Of a stretch of 64,000 bases of DNA, positions 8,370-19,356 are shown piece by piece. Source of the stretch: Pseudoalteromonas arctica A 37-1-2 (GTDB taxonomy: Bacteria; Pseudomonadota; Gammaproteobacteria; Enterobacterales; Alteromonadaceae); the NCBI RefSeq assembly GCF_000238395.3, contig NZ_CP011025.1, forward strand, positions 1,674,001 to 1,738,000, written 5' to 3'. Each line of letters opens with the position of its first letter. The first letter of the stretch is position 1. A program made the translations under genes and the position numbers. Below the pieces are notes generated by a model. That model saw only the letters and a program-made list of their open reading frames with translations, searched no databases and had not been told where the DNA came from.

Positions 8370-9857
8370 TTATTGAATAACAAATAAGTCCATAAAGCTG
8401 TTTACTGGCGTATTTTCAAGCTTGGCTTGATCTTTACAAAGGGTAAATATGGTTTGGCATTTTTGGGTTGCAAGGCGTGTTGCTAAATTAGATTTGAATT
8501 TAAGCTCTAATAATGGAATGCCTTCCTCACGACGACGGCGATGACCCAAAGGGTATTGAACAACCACTTCTTCTGTTTTACTACCATCGTTAAAGAAAAC
8601 TTGAATTGCATTGGCAATAGAGCGTTTGTCCGCCTCTAAGTATTCAGCTGTAAAGCGTTTATCTTCTAACACCTCCATTTTGTCGCGTAGTTTATCGATG
8701 ATAGGGTGCGTGTTGTGAAAGTCGTCCTCATAATGATCGCTAGTTAAGTTCCCAAATGCCAAGGGAACAGCAATCATATATTGTAAGCAATGGTCGCGGT
8801 CAGCTGCGTTGGCAAGCGGTCCTGTTTTAGAAATAATGCGTATGGCTGACTCGTGGGTGCGGATCACTATTTTCTCAATATCGTCTAAACGCGACTTTAC
8901 TTGAGGGTGCAAAATAACGGAGGCTTCTGCTGCTGTTTGCGCATGAAACTCTGCTGGAAAAGAAATTTTAAACAAAATGTTTTCCATTACATATGAACCG
9001 TAACCTTGGGAGAACGAAAACGTGCGCTCCGCTTCAGGCTTTAGTGCTTGGTCTTTATTAGTTTTGGAGAAAGAGACATCATAAAACCCCCATTGCGCAG
9101 CTGTTAATGCACTGGGTATACCCATTTCACCGCGCATTGCCATATCAGCTAAATAAACTGCTCTGGAAGTTGCATCGCCCGCAGCCCAAGATTTACGAGA
9201 CCCAGTGTTTGGCGCATGACGATAAGTACGCAGTGCAGAACCATCAACCCATGCTTGAGATATGGCTGCCATTATTTGCTCTCTACTGCCCCCCATCATT
9301 TTTGTGACAACAGCCGTTGAGGCTACACGCACCAATAATACATGGCATAAGCCAACACGATTAAAAGAATTTTCTAATGCGATAACGCCTTGAATTTCAT
9401 GCGCCATAATCATGGCTTCAAGTACGTCTCGCATAGTCAGGGGAGGCTGTGAATTTGCGATTCTGACTTGAGACAAGTGATCGGCTACAGCTAAAATAGC
9501 ACCTAAGTTATCAGAAGGGTGCCCCCATTCAGCAGCTAACCACGTATCGTTGTAATCGAGCCAGCGGATGGTACAACCAATGTCCCACGCTGCTTTAACA
9601 GGGTCGAGTACGAGCGAGGTCCCTGGTACTCGTGCGCCATTAGGAACAACGGTCCCTTTGACAATTGGACCAAGAAGTTTGGTACATTGTGAAAACTTTA
9701 AAGCGAGCAGTCCACAGCCTAAGGTATCCATTAGACAATTACGTGCAGTGTTTAGTGCTTCTGCGCTTGATACTTCAAACGTTAATACATAATCAGCGAT
9801 ATCCTGGATAACACTGTCGTAATCTGGGCGAGTGTTATTATCTGTATTACTACTCAT
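8370..9857 (-). CDS. prpD: MmgE/PrpD-family protein, probable 2-methylcitrate dehydratase
   Basis: 495 residues, the usual PrpD size. Seen: the N-terminal helical domain ([13 protein letters not shown]), [34 protein letters not shown] and [18 protein letters not shown], all typical of the PrpD group. PrpD dehydrates 2-methylcitrate in propionate breakdown. No prpB, prpC or prpR lies in the window. It starts 22 bp after ndvB on the same strand and is probably cotranscribed with it. An isolated PrpD attached to a glucan synthase gene is unusual; a different hydroxyacid substrate is possible. Confidence 0.85.
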   Translation of the reverse strand: MSSNTDNNTRPDYDSVIQDIADYVLTFEVSSAEALNTARNCLMDTLGCGLLALKFSQCTKLLGPIVKGTVVPNGARVPGTSLVLDPVKAAWDIGCTIRWLDYNDTWLAAEWGHPSDNLGAILAVADHLSQVRIANSQPPLTMRDVLEAMIMAHEIQGVIALENSFNRVGLCHVLLVRVASTAVVTKMMGGSREQIMAAISQAWVDGSALRTYRHAPNTGSRKSWAAGDATSRAVYLADMAMRGEMGIPSALTAAQWGFYDVSFSKTNKDQALKPEAERTFSFSQGYGSYVMENILFKISFPAEFHAQTAAEASVILHPQVKSRLDDIEKIVIRTHESAIRIISKTGPLANAADRDHCLQYMIAVPLAFGNLTSDHYEDDFHNTHPIIDKLRDKMEVLEDKRFTAEYLEADKRSIANAIQVFFNDGSKTEEVVVQYPLGHRRRREEGIPLLELKFKSNLATRLATQKCQTIFTLCKDQAKLENTPVNSFMDLFVIQ

Positions 9858-9879
9858 TTTGTATCCTTAATTCGTTTGT

Positions 9880-12800
9880 TTATATTTTACTTGGTTTCAA
9901 TTTATTAGAAGTCACTGAGTAAACGCTTAGGTGAACTTCATGCTTTTGCTTATCGTTTTCAAGTGGAATATAAGTTGATTCAAGCGCCATACCGTCAAGT
10001 ATTAGCTCACTTTTATTATGTTTTTCATCCCCTATAATTTGCTCAATTGTAATATGGTAACAGGTGCTCTCGAAGCGATAGTCGATTGAGTAGGTGCTCC
10101 AATCCTCTGGAATACACGGTGAAATGGTTAGCTTATTTCCTGTTCGTGTTACACCTAATAAAGATTCTATTATTAGTCGGTATAACCAACCCGCTGATCC
10201 GGTATACCAAGTCCAACCGCCTCGTCCAATATGCGGATCAACGGCATAAACATCGGCGGCTACGACATAAGGTTCGCCTTTATAGGTTTCAACTTGTCCG
10301 GCGTTTTTAGCATGATTTAATGGATTGATTATATTCATCAATTCCCACGCTCTTTTTTTGTCGCCTTGTTGAGAAAATGCCATGCTTGCCCAAATAGCGG
10401 CATGCGTATACTGCCCGCCATTTTCGCGCACGCCCGGGACGTAACCTTTTATATAACCAGGGTTCATTTTTGATTTATCAAAAGGCGGATTGAGTAATTG
10501 GATTAATTTATCATCGCTATTGACCAAATGCTGATACAAAGACGACATTGCTTGCGTAGAGCGCTCATTATTAGCTGCACCAGAGAGCACTGACCAACTT
10601 TGCGCTATTGAGTCAATAGTGCACTCTGGGCTTTGTGATGAGCCCAGCGCGGTTCCGTCGTCAAACCATGCGCGACGATACCAAGCGCCGTCCCATGCGT
10701 GTTTAGCTAGGTTATCTTGTAGTTTTTGTGCTTCATCGTCACAACGAGTAGCAAACTCTATATCGCCATGTAATGCAGCAATAGGTGAAAATTCTTGTAG
10801 TATTTTATATAAAAAGAACCCCAGCCAAACGCTTTCGCCTTTGCCGTGTATTCCAACAAGGCTCATACCGTCATTCCAATCTCCTGAGCCCATTAACGGT
10901 AAACCTTTTTCTCCAAAGTGTAAACCATGCTCAATTGCCAAGACGCAATGCTGATAAAGGCTCGACCTTGCTGCACTCACAGAAGGTAAGTCGTAATAGG
11001 ATTCTTCGTCGTCTTTAAGGGGGCGACCTTCAATAAAGGGCATTAGCTCATCTAAAATAGTTATGTCATCAGTGCCTTTAATGTAACGACACGTAGCTAA
11101 TGGTAGCCATAAATAATCGTCTGAACAGCGTGTTCTTACACCGCGCCCTGATGGTGGATGCCACCAATGTTGCACATCACCTTCGCTATACTGACGTGTG
11201 GCGCAGTACAGTATGTGATCCCTTAGTAATGAAGGCGAAGCATGTATTAATGCCATGGCATCTTGTAACTGATCGCGAAAGCCAAACGCGCCACCACTTT
11301 GATAAAACCCACTGCGAGCCCAAAAACGACATGCTAAAGTTTGGTACACAAGCCAGCCATTTGCTAATACATTCAATGCAGGGTCGGGGGTATTAACCTG
11401 CACACTGCCGAGTGTTTGCTGCCAAAAATCAGTGACTTTTTCGAGTGCAATACGTGCTGAACCGGGTTTTCTGAGTTTCAAAGCAAGCGTACTTGCTTGC
11501 TCTTTATTTTGCGCAGCACCGAGCCTAAAAATAATTGTGCGCTCTTGTTCACTTTGCAGTTCAAAAGGGACTTGAATTGCACCGCACGGATCGAGTGCCG
11601 CTCCTAAGTTGCCAGATAAATGAGTACGAGTCATTGCCTGGGGGTCGTGTAATGTTTTATTGCGACCAATAAACTCGCTACGGTCTCCTGTTAGTGTTCG
11701 TGACATATCATCAACGTCAAAAAAAGCAACTCTGCCACCAAACTCTGAGTTATAGGCATTAGAGGCAACCAATGCACCGCTCTTAGCATCAATTTCTGTT
11801 ACAAGGTGTAGCGCTGTTTTAGAACGAAGATCGCCAAGTACCCATTCAACATAACCTGTTGCACTTAGGCGCCTGGTAGTTAATGAGTTGTTTTTAATTT
11901 TTAATACCGAGTATTTTACGGCGTCGAGTGTATCTACATACACACAAAGAGAGGATTCAATGCCGGTTTCACTGTGCTCAAAGGTACTATAACCAAAGCC
12001 ATGGAGGGTTATATAGGGATTAGCCCCACGTTTTGGCATCGCACAAGGTGACCAAAATTTACCTGTATCTTCATCACGTAAATAAAAGGCTTCGCCACCA
12101 GATGAGCCTGTAGTGTCTGCACTCCACGGCGTTAAACGAAACTCATGGGCGTTTTCGCTCCACGTATAAGCAAAACCATTTTCGTCAATAACGCTGCCAA
12201 AATGTGCGTTTGCTAACACATTAACCCAAGGCAGAGGGGTTTGATTCGCTTCGGTGGTGGTAATAATATATTCGCGACCATCTTCACTAAACCCACCCAG
12301 TCCATTATTTAAAAGTAAGTTTTTTTGAGTATTGCCAAGCGCTTGATTGATTTTGGGATGTAATGCTTGAGTTGGGATTAGTCCCTTTACGTTTTTCTCT
12401 GCAAGCGTTCGACGGTTTACTTGCTCTGCCAATGTGCCACTTTGATCAATAATAATCCGCGAAACGGCTTGTAACAGTATGCGGTCTTCATTCGAAATTT
12501 GTTCTGCTGAGCGAACGAATATCCCGCCAGGGCGATCAATATAATGAGACTCAGTACCCGTTGCGATTAGCCCCATAATTTGGTCTTGCAAACCTTGTCG
12601 GTAACCAACTTGTTCTTCATTCCAAATGACTAAATCAGCGACAAGCCCTTTTAAGCGCCAATATGCATGGCATTGAATAAGTTGGCGGGCAATTTCAATA
12701 TTATTACCGCTGGCTACTTTTAATAATATGATAGGTAAGTCGCCAGAAATTGAGTAGCCCCATAGTCCAGATTGTCCTCGACGATTTTGTATTAATACAG

Positions 12801-15800
12801 ATGCGTTAGCCCGAAGAGTTGCATTGGCATACAAAATATACCCAGCCAGCTGCCGGTAGAGTTGAGCATCTGCTTCATTGGCGTTAATTTGGCGTAAGGT
12901 CACATCGCTATGAGTCCATGCTAAATCAAGTGCTCGATCGGTAATGTGATGATCTTGATATTTAGCAATTAACGCAAGGCAAGCCTGTCTACTTTGTGCC
13001 ATACCCGTTATTACATCGAGTGTTACTACACTGCCAGCAAGTAAAGCCACAGGAGCACGAATAGCAACAATAGGATCAAGCACTGACCCTTGTTTAGCGT
13101 CAAGTTCGCCCATTTCTAGCATTGCTTGTGGTGAAACCAAAGAGCGACCTCTACCAATAAATTGCATGCGATCAGTTGTACAAGACAGGGTTCCGACTTT
13201 TGTTGTACTGCTATTTACGCGTGTTGAAAGTAAATGAAACATCCAAGGTGTTTTTTCATCAGCAGAGCGTGCACGACGAGTACATAAAATGGCATTGCCA
13301 CATGGAAGTATTTCAGTTTGTACAAACAAATTACTAAATGACGGTTGCATAAGGTCGGCTGCAGGGTTTGCCATTACAACTTCTGCATAAGTGGTTATAT
13401 CAATTGTACGGATATCGGGTGAGTGATTACTTAAGCGTATACGACGAAGTTCAATATCGTCCTCCGGAGAGACAACGATTTCAGTGTAAGTTTCTATATG
13501 TTGATCGCTTCGGCGAAACTCAGCGCGACCTTCAGAAAATGATGCGCTATACGACTGGGCTGGTTTTAGCGTTGGCTGGTGGGCTGCCGACCAAAAGTCG
13601 CCTGTGGCTGTATCTCTAATATAGACAAATGTTCCCCAATTGTCGCAAGTAGGATCCTCACGCCACCGTGTAACGGCTAAGTCGGTCCAGCGGCTGTAGC
13701 CACCTCCTGCATTTGTAAGCATTACATGGTAACGACCATTTGAAAGTAGCTGTACTTGGGGTGTTGGGGTAATGGCTGGAATAGGTGGATTAACCTTTAT
13801 TTTTGCATGTTCAAATAACGCCCCGCTCTCTGCGTATTGGTCTATATGAGGTTGGAATATAGATGTTTTAGGCACGCGCTCTTGTAGTAATAGCAAAGCT
13901 GATTGCAGTAAAGGGTCTGATTCAAAGCGTTTTTGCATAGGCTGGTCAAGTAAATGATATGCCAATGCAAGTAAGCTCATACCTTGATGGTGAGCCATAA
14001 AGGAGCGAATGACTGCGCTTTTTTGATCTCTGGATAAACGGGCAGGGGTGTAATCTATTGCCTCATACAATCCGTAATGTCCCTCAAGTCCACTATCAGC
14101 TAACAGTTGAAGATTTTCGCACGCGGCTTGTGGGTTAACCATTAATGCCAATGCAGACGCGTAGGGAGCGATGACGAGGTCTTCTGATAAGCCTCGTTTT
14201 AGCCCTAAACCCGGTACGCCAAAGGCATGATATTGAAAATTAAGAGAAGCATCTACCGTATTGTATGCCGACTCAGATATGCCCCACGGTACGTTTTGTC
14301 TTTTTCCATAATCAATTTGTCGGGTAACCGCTGCACGGCAAGTCTGTTCAAGCAATGTACCGTCGTAGCTAGGCATAACTAACATGGGCATAAGGTACTC
14401 AAACATAGAGCCACTCCACGACACCAGCACCGGCTCGGCGCCAGCGCTGGTTAGTAGGCGACTTAGAGCGAACCAGGTTTGCTGTGGCAATTTACCTTGT
14501 GCTATAGCAATAAAACTGGCTAAACGTGCTTCAGATGCCAGTAAATCGTAAAAACTGGTGTCACGTCGATGCTCATCTACGTTATAACCAATAGCCAATA
14601 AATGGCGAGACTCATCATATAAAAATGCATATTCCATTTGTGCAAATTCAATCGCTCTGTTGGCTAATTTGTCACATTGCGAAATGCAATCTTTGGCAAG
14701 CTGTGTACTGGCTAAAGTATGAATACGTAATGAAGAAAGCCACTGAGTTTCGTCGGATGGTAATACCGATGATAAAAGCGCATCAATTGCGTTAATAGTG
14801 TCGGGGCAACGTTTAACTAATTGCTGCATTGTCAAAATATTAGAATCAAGAAATTGCAGTTTTAAGCTAACTGGCGGATTAGTTAGTTTGAGCCATGGCG
14901 AAAATAAATAGAGTTCGTTTAGGGTACGCTGGCATTGCCTTTGTAAGTCTTGAGTCCATACTTTATGCTCTTGCGACTTTGTATCTAAATCATTAGTAGC
15001 GTCTTGCTTTATATTCTCTAACAATATTCGCGCATTATTATTGAGTGTAATTAAGTGCTGTTCAACGTCATATAGATTTGTAGGCGCAGTGATACGAACA
15101 GCGTTAAGTATTGAGCTCATGGCATTAATAGCGGTATCGATAATATTGTTTTTATTTTGCGCTGAGTCTAATTGCAATGTTTTAAACAAGTTTGCCACAA
15201 TAGCCAAAGTGATACTTATGCCTTCAAACATTTGTGGGTGAACAATAGGTTTAGAAGGGAGTTCTTTTAATGCTATTTGTAAAGTTAAAAGGTGACCGGC
15301 TAAGTTACCGCTATCTACTGATGAAATATAGCGCGGTGGCAAAGGTTGCAATGTTTGTGTGTCGTACCAGTTATAAAAATGCCCTTCGTGACGCTCGAGT
15401 TTATCGAGGGTATTAAAGCAATCTTGCGTGCGTTGAATTAAATCACTTTGTACAATAAAACCAAAATCATAGGCGCTAACGTTAGCCAGTAAAGACAGAC
15501 CAATATTAGTAGGCGATGTACGGTGCGCAATAACAGGACCGGCTTCCTCTTGATAGTTATCGGGAATTAACCAATGATCGTCTGCAGTGTTAAAGTGGTC
15601 GAAAAAAGCCCATGTTTTACGGGCAATAGTTTGTAAAAATAATTGTTGCTTGTCGCTCAGTGGCGCTAAATTATCGAGTTTAGGCTCACTAAACCACCAT
15701 GTTATAGCCGGTGATAAAAGCCATAATAAAAGTAGAGGAAATACAGCTAATATATTTGTAAAAGTTAAGTGTAAAGGGGCAAAGTAAAGTAGCGAAGCGA

Positions 15801-18708
15801 TTAAAGTAATCGCAATAAATGGCGCAGTCCACATAGTGTAATAACTATTTATTAAGGCATTTACTACATGATTAGATTTATGATCTGTGACATGCCACTC
15901 TAATAAACGACGTTGAGTAAACAGCATTCGACCCGCACTACGTAATATTGCGGTTAAGTTAAACACAGCCTCAAAAGGTAAACATGCTAAACGAAAACCG
16001 ATTTGAATAAGTTGACGAACAAAGCACTGTAAAACATCATGCAAATGATGGGACATCAGCATTTCTGCGGGTTTGCGCATCGACGAAATTAGCGCGCTCA
16101 GCAATGGCGGTAATAAATAAATAGCACTTATGGCAAGGGTCCATTTCAATGGATTAGCTGCTGTAAACCAACCTACCGTAAGTAATAAAAAGATTGCGAG
16201 TGGTTCGATACTTCGACGTAAATTATCAAGAATTTTCCAACGTGATAAAGGTGACAAAGGATTTTGACATTTATCGCTTCGAGTGTTTAAAACACGAGGA
16301 AGTAACCAGCGCACAATTTGCCAATCTCCTCTGATCCAGCGCTCACGCCGACACATATCAGTGTTGTAACGTGTAGGGTATTCTTCGTACAAGTGCACAT
16401 CACTAATCAACCCCGAGCGAGCATAGCAACCTTCGAGTAAATCATGGCTGAGTATTTGGTTTTGTGGTAAACGGTTACCAAGTGTTTGTTCAAATGCATC
16501 TATATCGTATATACCTTTACCGATAAATGAGCCTTGTGAAAAGAGGTCTTGGTATACATCGGATATTGAACGCGTATATGGGTCGATACCCGGTTCTTCA
16601 CCAAATAATTGCGAGTAACGAGAAGGGTTATGTCCCGATAGACTTGCTGCCATACGTGGTTGTAAAATGCCGTAGCCGCCTACAATACATTGTCTTTTTT
16701 CATCAAATCTTGGTTGATTTAAAGGGTGCGCCATGGTCGCAACTAACTGACGGGCACAATCTCGTGGAAGTTGTGTATCGGTATCTAAAGTAATGACATA
16801 TTTAACTTTTTGTATAGCGTTAATATCACCGACGATAAGTTCAAATGCATGTTCTATTGGGTTTCGAAGTAGTGCGTTTAGATCTGATAATTTTCCGCGT
16901 TTACGTTCAAACCCCATCCAAATTTTCTCTTTTGGATTCCAGGTTCGTGGGCGATGCAGTAAAAAAAAGCGACTTTCTTGCTGTAAAAGAGAAGGCTCTG
17001 CATATTTGGCATTAAGGTTTTCTATACCAAGGCGTACTTGCGATAGCAACGCTTCGTCTGTGGGGAGTGTTTGTTGCTCTGCATCAGTAAAGTCGGTCAG
17101 TAGAGCAAAGTGTATATGTTGATCGCGATTACCTAAAAATCTAACTTCGAGTACTTCTAATAACTGCTCAATACCTATAGAGCTGGTAAGCATTGTAGGG
17201 ATTACTACGAATGTTTTATTTTGCGCTGGCATCCCTTTTGAATAGTCCATTCTGGGTAATCGTTGTGGGTCGACTAGCAAGGTAACTATCCAGTTTACGA
17301 GTGCTGAGGCTAATTGACTTGCTCCGAATAAAGTTAAAATTATTAAAAGAATAAACTGCCAGTGAGGTATGTTATCAGGAACGACCATAGCCATAAAAGA
17401 GGCACTAATTAGGGCTGTTAAGGATATAATTGCTCCTAAATAAAGTATTAATGTTATACGCTTGGCTTGCGAAAATAACGTTTTCAAAATAGACGTTTTT
17501 ACTGTTATGCGCTGCTTTAATTGCGTAATACCTTTATCAATTAAATAGTAGCCTACATGGTTAGGCGCAAGCGTTGTGTTTGATATTGTTTGGGCTTGAT
17601 CAGCCTGCTGGGCTAATTTTATTGCTTTTTTAGCTATATCGACTTCTGAAAATGAGCTTCGCTTAGCGAGTTGATCTATGATTTTTCTGTAACTATCTCG
17701 CGTGATAAAGTCCATATAACCATACACACCTTCTATATCTTGGCGCAAAATGTGTTCTACAGCGCTATGATCTTCTACAAAATCCGCCCAGTTCATCGCG
17801 GTCAACCAGCGTAAGCTACTAATGTTATTGCTAATTGAGACTTGATCAGCGGCTTGTTGCTGATTCTCTTTTTGTACTAGTTGTTCTATGGTTAAACTCG
17901 AATCAGCTAGTTGTTGTTCAATCCAAGTAAGGGGAAGTGCTAATGCCGAACCATGCCCTTGTAATAAACGAGTTAGCTCTGCTACAAAAGCGCTTTCCAT
18001 AGGAGGCTTTGAGCGTGCCATGTCGGCAATAACTAAAATTAAACTATTAGGGTCTTGCTCAGCAATTTCTAACATTTGATTAGCCCACTGTTGGGCTAGA
18101 TTTAGGTGCTGGCGTGCGATTATGATACGTGTACTTACGCGTTGTAGGTTTTCAATTAAGGCTAACCTTAGCATAATTGGAATGGCCCAGAGTTCACCAA
18201 GGTTAAGCGTTGTTACTGTTTGATACGCGGCTAAAAATTGCGCTAGAATTTCGCTATCTACACGTCCGTCGCCATGGGAAATTACATTTAACGCAATATC
18301 ATAAACTCGCGGCATACCTAAAGAGGCACCTTGCTCTAAACGTTGCAGTTCCTGACTATAGTGCTTAGGTAAATGAAGCCGAGCGGTACGAATTTGCTCT
18401 TCAATAAGATAAAAATTATCGAGTAACCACTCACCAGAGGGCACTATAGGCTGCTTTGCTTTAACGGCAATGGTTAATAAACTATTGGCTTTAATCAGTA
18501 CTTTTTCGTTTTCGTCTAGGCGCTCAAGTAGCTGATCTTGAGTGTTTTTAGCATCTAAAATATGACTTTTTGCTAGTGATTTTGCATGTTTTTCCATTTG
18601 TTCAGCACTTAAGAGCTCTGATCGAATGGGGATTTGTTCTTTTTGGGGAGCTGATTTAAGCCAAGGGAAAAATGGCGAAAGGATGTTGATAAGCTTATTT
18701 TTATTCAT
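9880..18708 (-). CDS. ndvB: Cyclic beta-1,2-glucan synthase-like protein (GT84 + GH94)
   Basis: 2942 residues, the size of rhizobial NdvB (about 2800). Seen in order: an N-terminal cytoplasmic region; membrane helices around 415-480; a glycosyltransferase domain with YVITLDTDTQLPRD near 637-650, whose DTD is the expected nucleotide-sugar motif; more membrane helices around 810-1000; a glycoamylase-like domain (DEHRRDTSFYDLLASEARLA, SWSGSMFEYLMP) near 1370-1450; and a C-terminal phosphorylase domain with GSGDWNDGMS near 2610 carrying the GH94 catalytic Asp. Family knowledge: NdvB starts, elongates and cyclises beta-1,2-glucan from UDP-glucose at the inner membrane; the product acts in the periplasm in osmotic adaptation. 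Whether the product here is cyclic is inference. The dyad site at 19044-19059 lies about 340 bp upstream, and prpD follows. Confidence 0.92.
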   Translation of the reverse strand: MNKNKLINILSPFFPWLKSAPQKEQIPIRSELLSAEQMEKHAKSLAKSHILDAKNTQDQLLERLDENEKVLIKANSLLTIAVKAKQPIVPSGEWLLDNFYLIEEQIRTARLHLPKHYSQELQRLEQGASLGMPRVYDIALNVISHGDGRVDSEILAQFLAAYQTVTTLNLGELWAIPIMLRLALIENLQRVSTRIIIARQHLNLAQQWANQMLEIAEQDPNSLILVIADMARSKPPMESAFVAELTRLLQGHGSALALPLTWIEQQLADSSLTIEQLVQKENQQQAADQVSISNNISSLRWLTAMNWADFVEDHSAVEHILRQDIEGVYGYMDFITRDSYRKIIDQLAKRSSFSEVDIAKKAIKLAQQADQAQTISNTTLAPNHVGYYLIDKGITQLKQRITVKTSILKTLFSQAKRITLILYLGAIISLTALISASFMAMVVPDNIPHWQFILLIILTLFGASQLASALVNWIVTLLVDPQRLPRMDYSKGMPAQNKTFVVIPTMLTSSIGIEQLLEVLEVRFLGNRDQHIHFALLTDFTDAEQQTLPTDEALLSQVRLGIENLNAKYAEPSLLQQESRFFLLHRPRTWNPKEKIWMGFERKRGKLSDLNALLRNPIEHAFELIVGDINAIQKVKYVITLDTDTQLPRDCARQLVATMAHPLNQPRFDEKRQCIVGGYGILQPRMAASLSGHNPSRYSQLFGEEPGIDPYTRSISDVYQDLFSQGSFIGKGIYDIDAFEQTLGNRLPQNQILSHDLLEGCYARSGLISDVHLYEEYPTRYNTDMCRRERWIRGDWQIVRWLLPRVLNTRSDKCQNPLSPLSRWKILDNLRRSIEPLAIFLLLTVGWFTAANPLKWTLAISAIYLLPPLLSALISSMRKPAEMLMSHHLHDVLQCFVRQLIQIGFRLACLPFEAVFNLTAILRSAGRMLFTQRRLLEWHVTDHKSNHVVNALINSYYTMWTAPFIAITLIASLLYFAPLHLTFTNILAVFPLLLLWLLSPAITWWFSEPKLDNLAPLSDKQQLFLQTIARKTWAFFDHFNTADDHWLIPDNYQEEAGPVIAHRTSPTNIGLSLLANVSAYDFGFIVQSDLIQRTQDCFNTLDKLERHEGHFYNWYDTQTLQPLPPRYISSVDSGNLAGHLLTLQIALKELPSKPIVHPQMFEGISITLAIVANLFKTLQLDSAQNKNNIIDTAINAMSSILNAVRITAPTNLYDVEQHLITLNNNARILLENIKQDATNDLDTKSQEHKVWTQDLQRQCQRTLNELYLFSPWLKLTNPPVSLKLQFLDSNILTMQQLVKRCPDTINAIDALLSSVLPSDETQWLSSLRIHTLASTQLAKDCISQCDKLANRAIEFAQMEYAFLYDESRHLLAIGYNVDEHRRDTSFYDLLASEARLASFIAIAQGKLPQQTWFALSRLLTSAGAEPVLVSWSGSMFEYLMPMLVMPSYDGTLLEQTCRAAVTRQIDYGKRQNVPWGISESAYNTVDASLNFQYHAFGVPGLGLKRGLSEDLVIAPYASALALMVNPQAACENLQLLADSGLEGHYGLYEAIDYTPARLSRDQKSAVIRSFMAHHQGMSLLALAYHLLDQPMQKRFESDPLLQSALLLLQERVPKTSIFQPHIDQYAESGALFEHAKIKVNPPIPAITPTPQVQLLSNGRYHVMLTNAGGGYSRWTDLAVTRWREDPTCDNWGTFVYIRDTATGDFWSAAHQPTLKPAQSYSASFSEGRAEFRRSDQHIETYTEIVVSPEDDIELRRIRLSNHSPDIRTIDITTYAEVVMANPAADLMQPSFSNLFVQTEILPCGNAILCTRRARSADEKTPWMFHLLSTRVNSSTTKVGTLSCTTDRMQFIGRGRSLVSPQAMLEMGELDAKQGSVLDPIVAIRAPVALLAGSVVTLDVITGMAQSRQACLALIAKYQDHHITDRALDLAWTHSDVTLRQINANEADAQLYRQLAGYILYANATLRANASVLIQNRRGQSGLWGYSISGDLPIILLKVASGNNIEIARQLIQCHAYWRLKGLVADLVIWNEEQVGYRQGLQDQIMGLIATGTESHYIDRPGGIFVRSAEQISNEDRILLQAVSRIIIDQSGTLAEQVNRRTLAEKNVKGLIPTQALHPKINQALGNTQKNLLLNNGLGGFSEDGREYIITTTEANQTPLPWVNVLANAHFGSVIDENGFAYTWSENAHEFRLTPWSADTTGSSGGEAFYLRDEDTGKFWSPCAMPKRGANPYITLHGFGYSTFEHSETGIESSLCVYVDTLDAVKYSVLKIKNNSLTTRRLSATGYVEWVLGDLRSKTALHLVTEIDAKSGALVASNAYNSEFGGRVAFFDVDDMSRTLTGDRSEFIGRNKTLHDPQAMTRTHLSGNLGAALDPCGAIQVPFELQSEQERTIIFRLGAAQNKEQASTLALKLRKPGSARIALEKVTDFWQQTLGSVQVNTPDPALNVLANGWLVYQTLACRFWARSGFYQSGGAFGFRDQLQDAMALIHASPSLLRDHILYCATRQYSEGDVQHWWHPPSGRGVRTRCSDDYLWLPLATCRYIKGTDDITILDELMPFIEGRPLKDDEESYYDLPSVSAARSSLYQHCVLAIEHGLHFGEKGLPLMGSGDWNDGMSLVGIHGKGESVWLGFFLYKILQEFSPIAALHGDIEFATRCDDEAQKLQDNLAKHAWDGAWYRRAWFDDGTALGSSQSPECTIDSIAQSWSVLSGAANNERSTQAMSSLYQHLVNSDDKLIQLLNPPFDKSKMNPGYIKGYVPGVRENGGQYTHAAIWASMAFSQQGDKKRAWELMNIINPLNHAKNAGQVETYKGEPYVVAADVYAVDPHIGRGGWTWYTGSAGWLYRLIIESLLGVTRTGNKLTISPCIPEDWSTYSIDYRFESTCYHITIEQIIGDEKHNKSELILDGMALESTYIPLENDKQKHEVHLSVYSVTSNKLKPSKI

Positions 18709-19356
18709 CGTGGTAAATACTTGAGACTAAACGTCGTAGTGAAGATATTGACGGTTAAATTTATCACTGGATTTAAAAAAAGATGTTTTAAATTATTTTG
18801 GTTATTAGAGGTGAGCAAGTAATCATTAAAAATATTCATAAAGTTTATCTTATTGTTGAATACATACATCAACATATAACAAGCTTCGTTAAGGGTCGGT
18901 TCGTCAACACACATAGTTTAATAGTAGAGTTCTATTTTGTGTTTTATAACAGTGAGTTGTCGCCATGTTATGGTGTGGATTATCTTTAAATGTCATCAAC
19001 CATTATGCATATATATCAACTAAAGGCAGATAAATTTAGACTATGTGTGTTAGCGTACATATTCGCCTTGTTATATTGAGTATTTTATTATTTCAGTGAA
19101 GTACAGCTGGGAGTGTCGGCTTATATTTAAAGTGAATAAACGTATATAAAATAATAAAGGCACCTTAAAATTCTTTAATAAAAATAGAACAATTTTTATT
19201 ATCAAAAAGCAACGACCTTTCATTTCTAGCGCCTAATAACTGTATAAACAAATCCGAGTTTATTATTAAAATATCCTGACTTACATACTTTCAAAGCCAT
19301 TACTTTTAGGTTTTATTAGTTATAAGTTGGGCATATAAAAAGGAAATTCACATTAG
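18709..19356. other. Divergent intergenic region ndvB / Crp-Fnr gene
   Basis: 648 bp, strongly AT-rich, between divergently transcribed ndvB and the Crp/Fnr gene, so both promoters should lie here. It holds the dyad site at 19044-19059 and a TTCGCCTTGTTAT remnant (19061-19073) shared with the dispersed repeat at 40122-40325. Short open frames here have no ribosome site or recognisable product. Confidence 0.6.
19044..19059. promoter_or_regulatory. Candidate dyad operator, site 2 (ndvB / Crp-Fnr gene)
   Basis: TGTGTG-TTAG-CGTACA, flanked by TA on the left and TA on the right, giving an imperfect 20-bp palindrome. One mismatch to TGTnCG-N4-CGnACA. It sits between the divergent ndvB and Crp/Fnr genes and could act on either, including autoregulation. 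Confidence 0.5.

Noticed and set aside
18705..18914. 69-residue minus-strand reading frame before ndvB
   Set aside because: No ribosome site, low-complexity Asn/Leu/Phe composition from AT-rich DNA, and it lies in the promoter region of ndvB.
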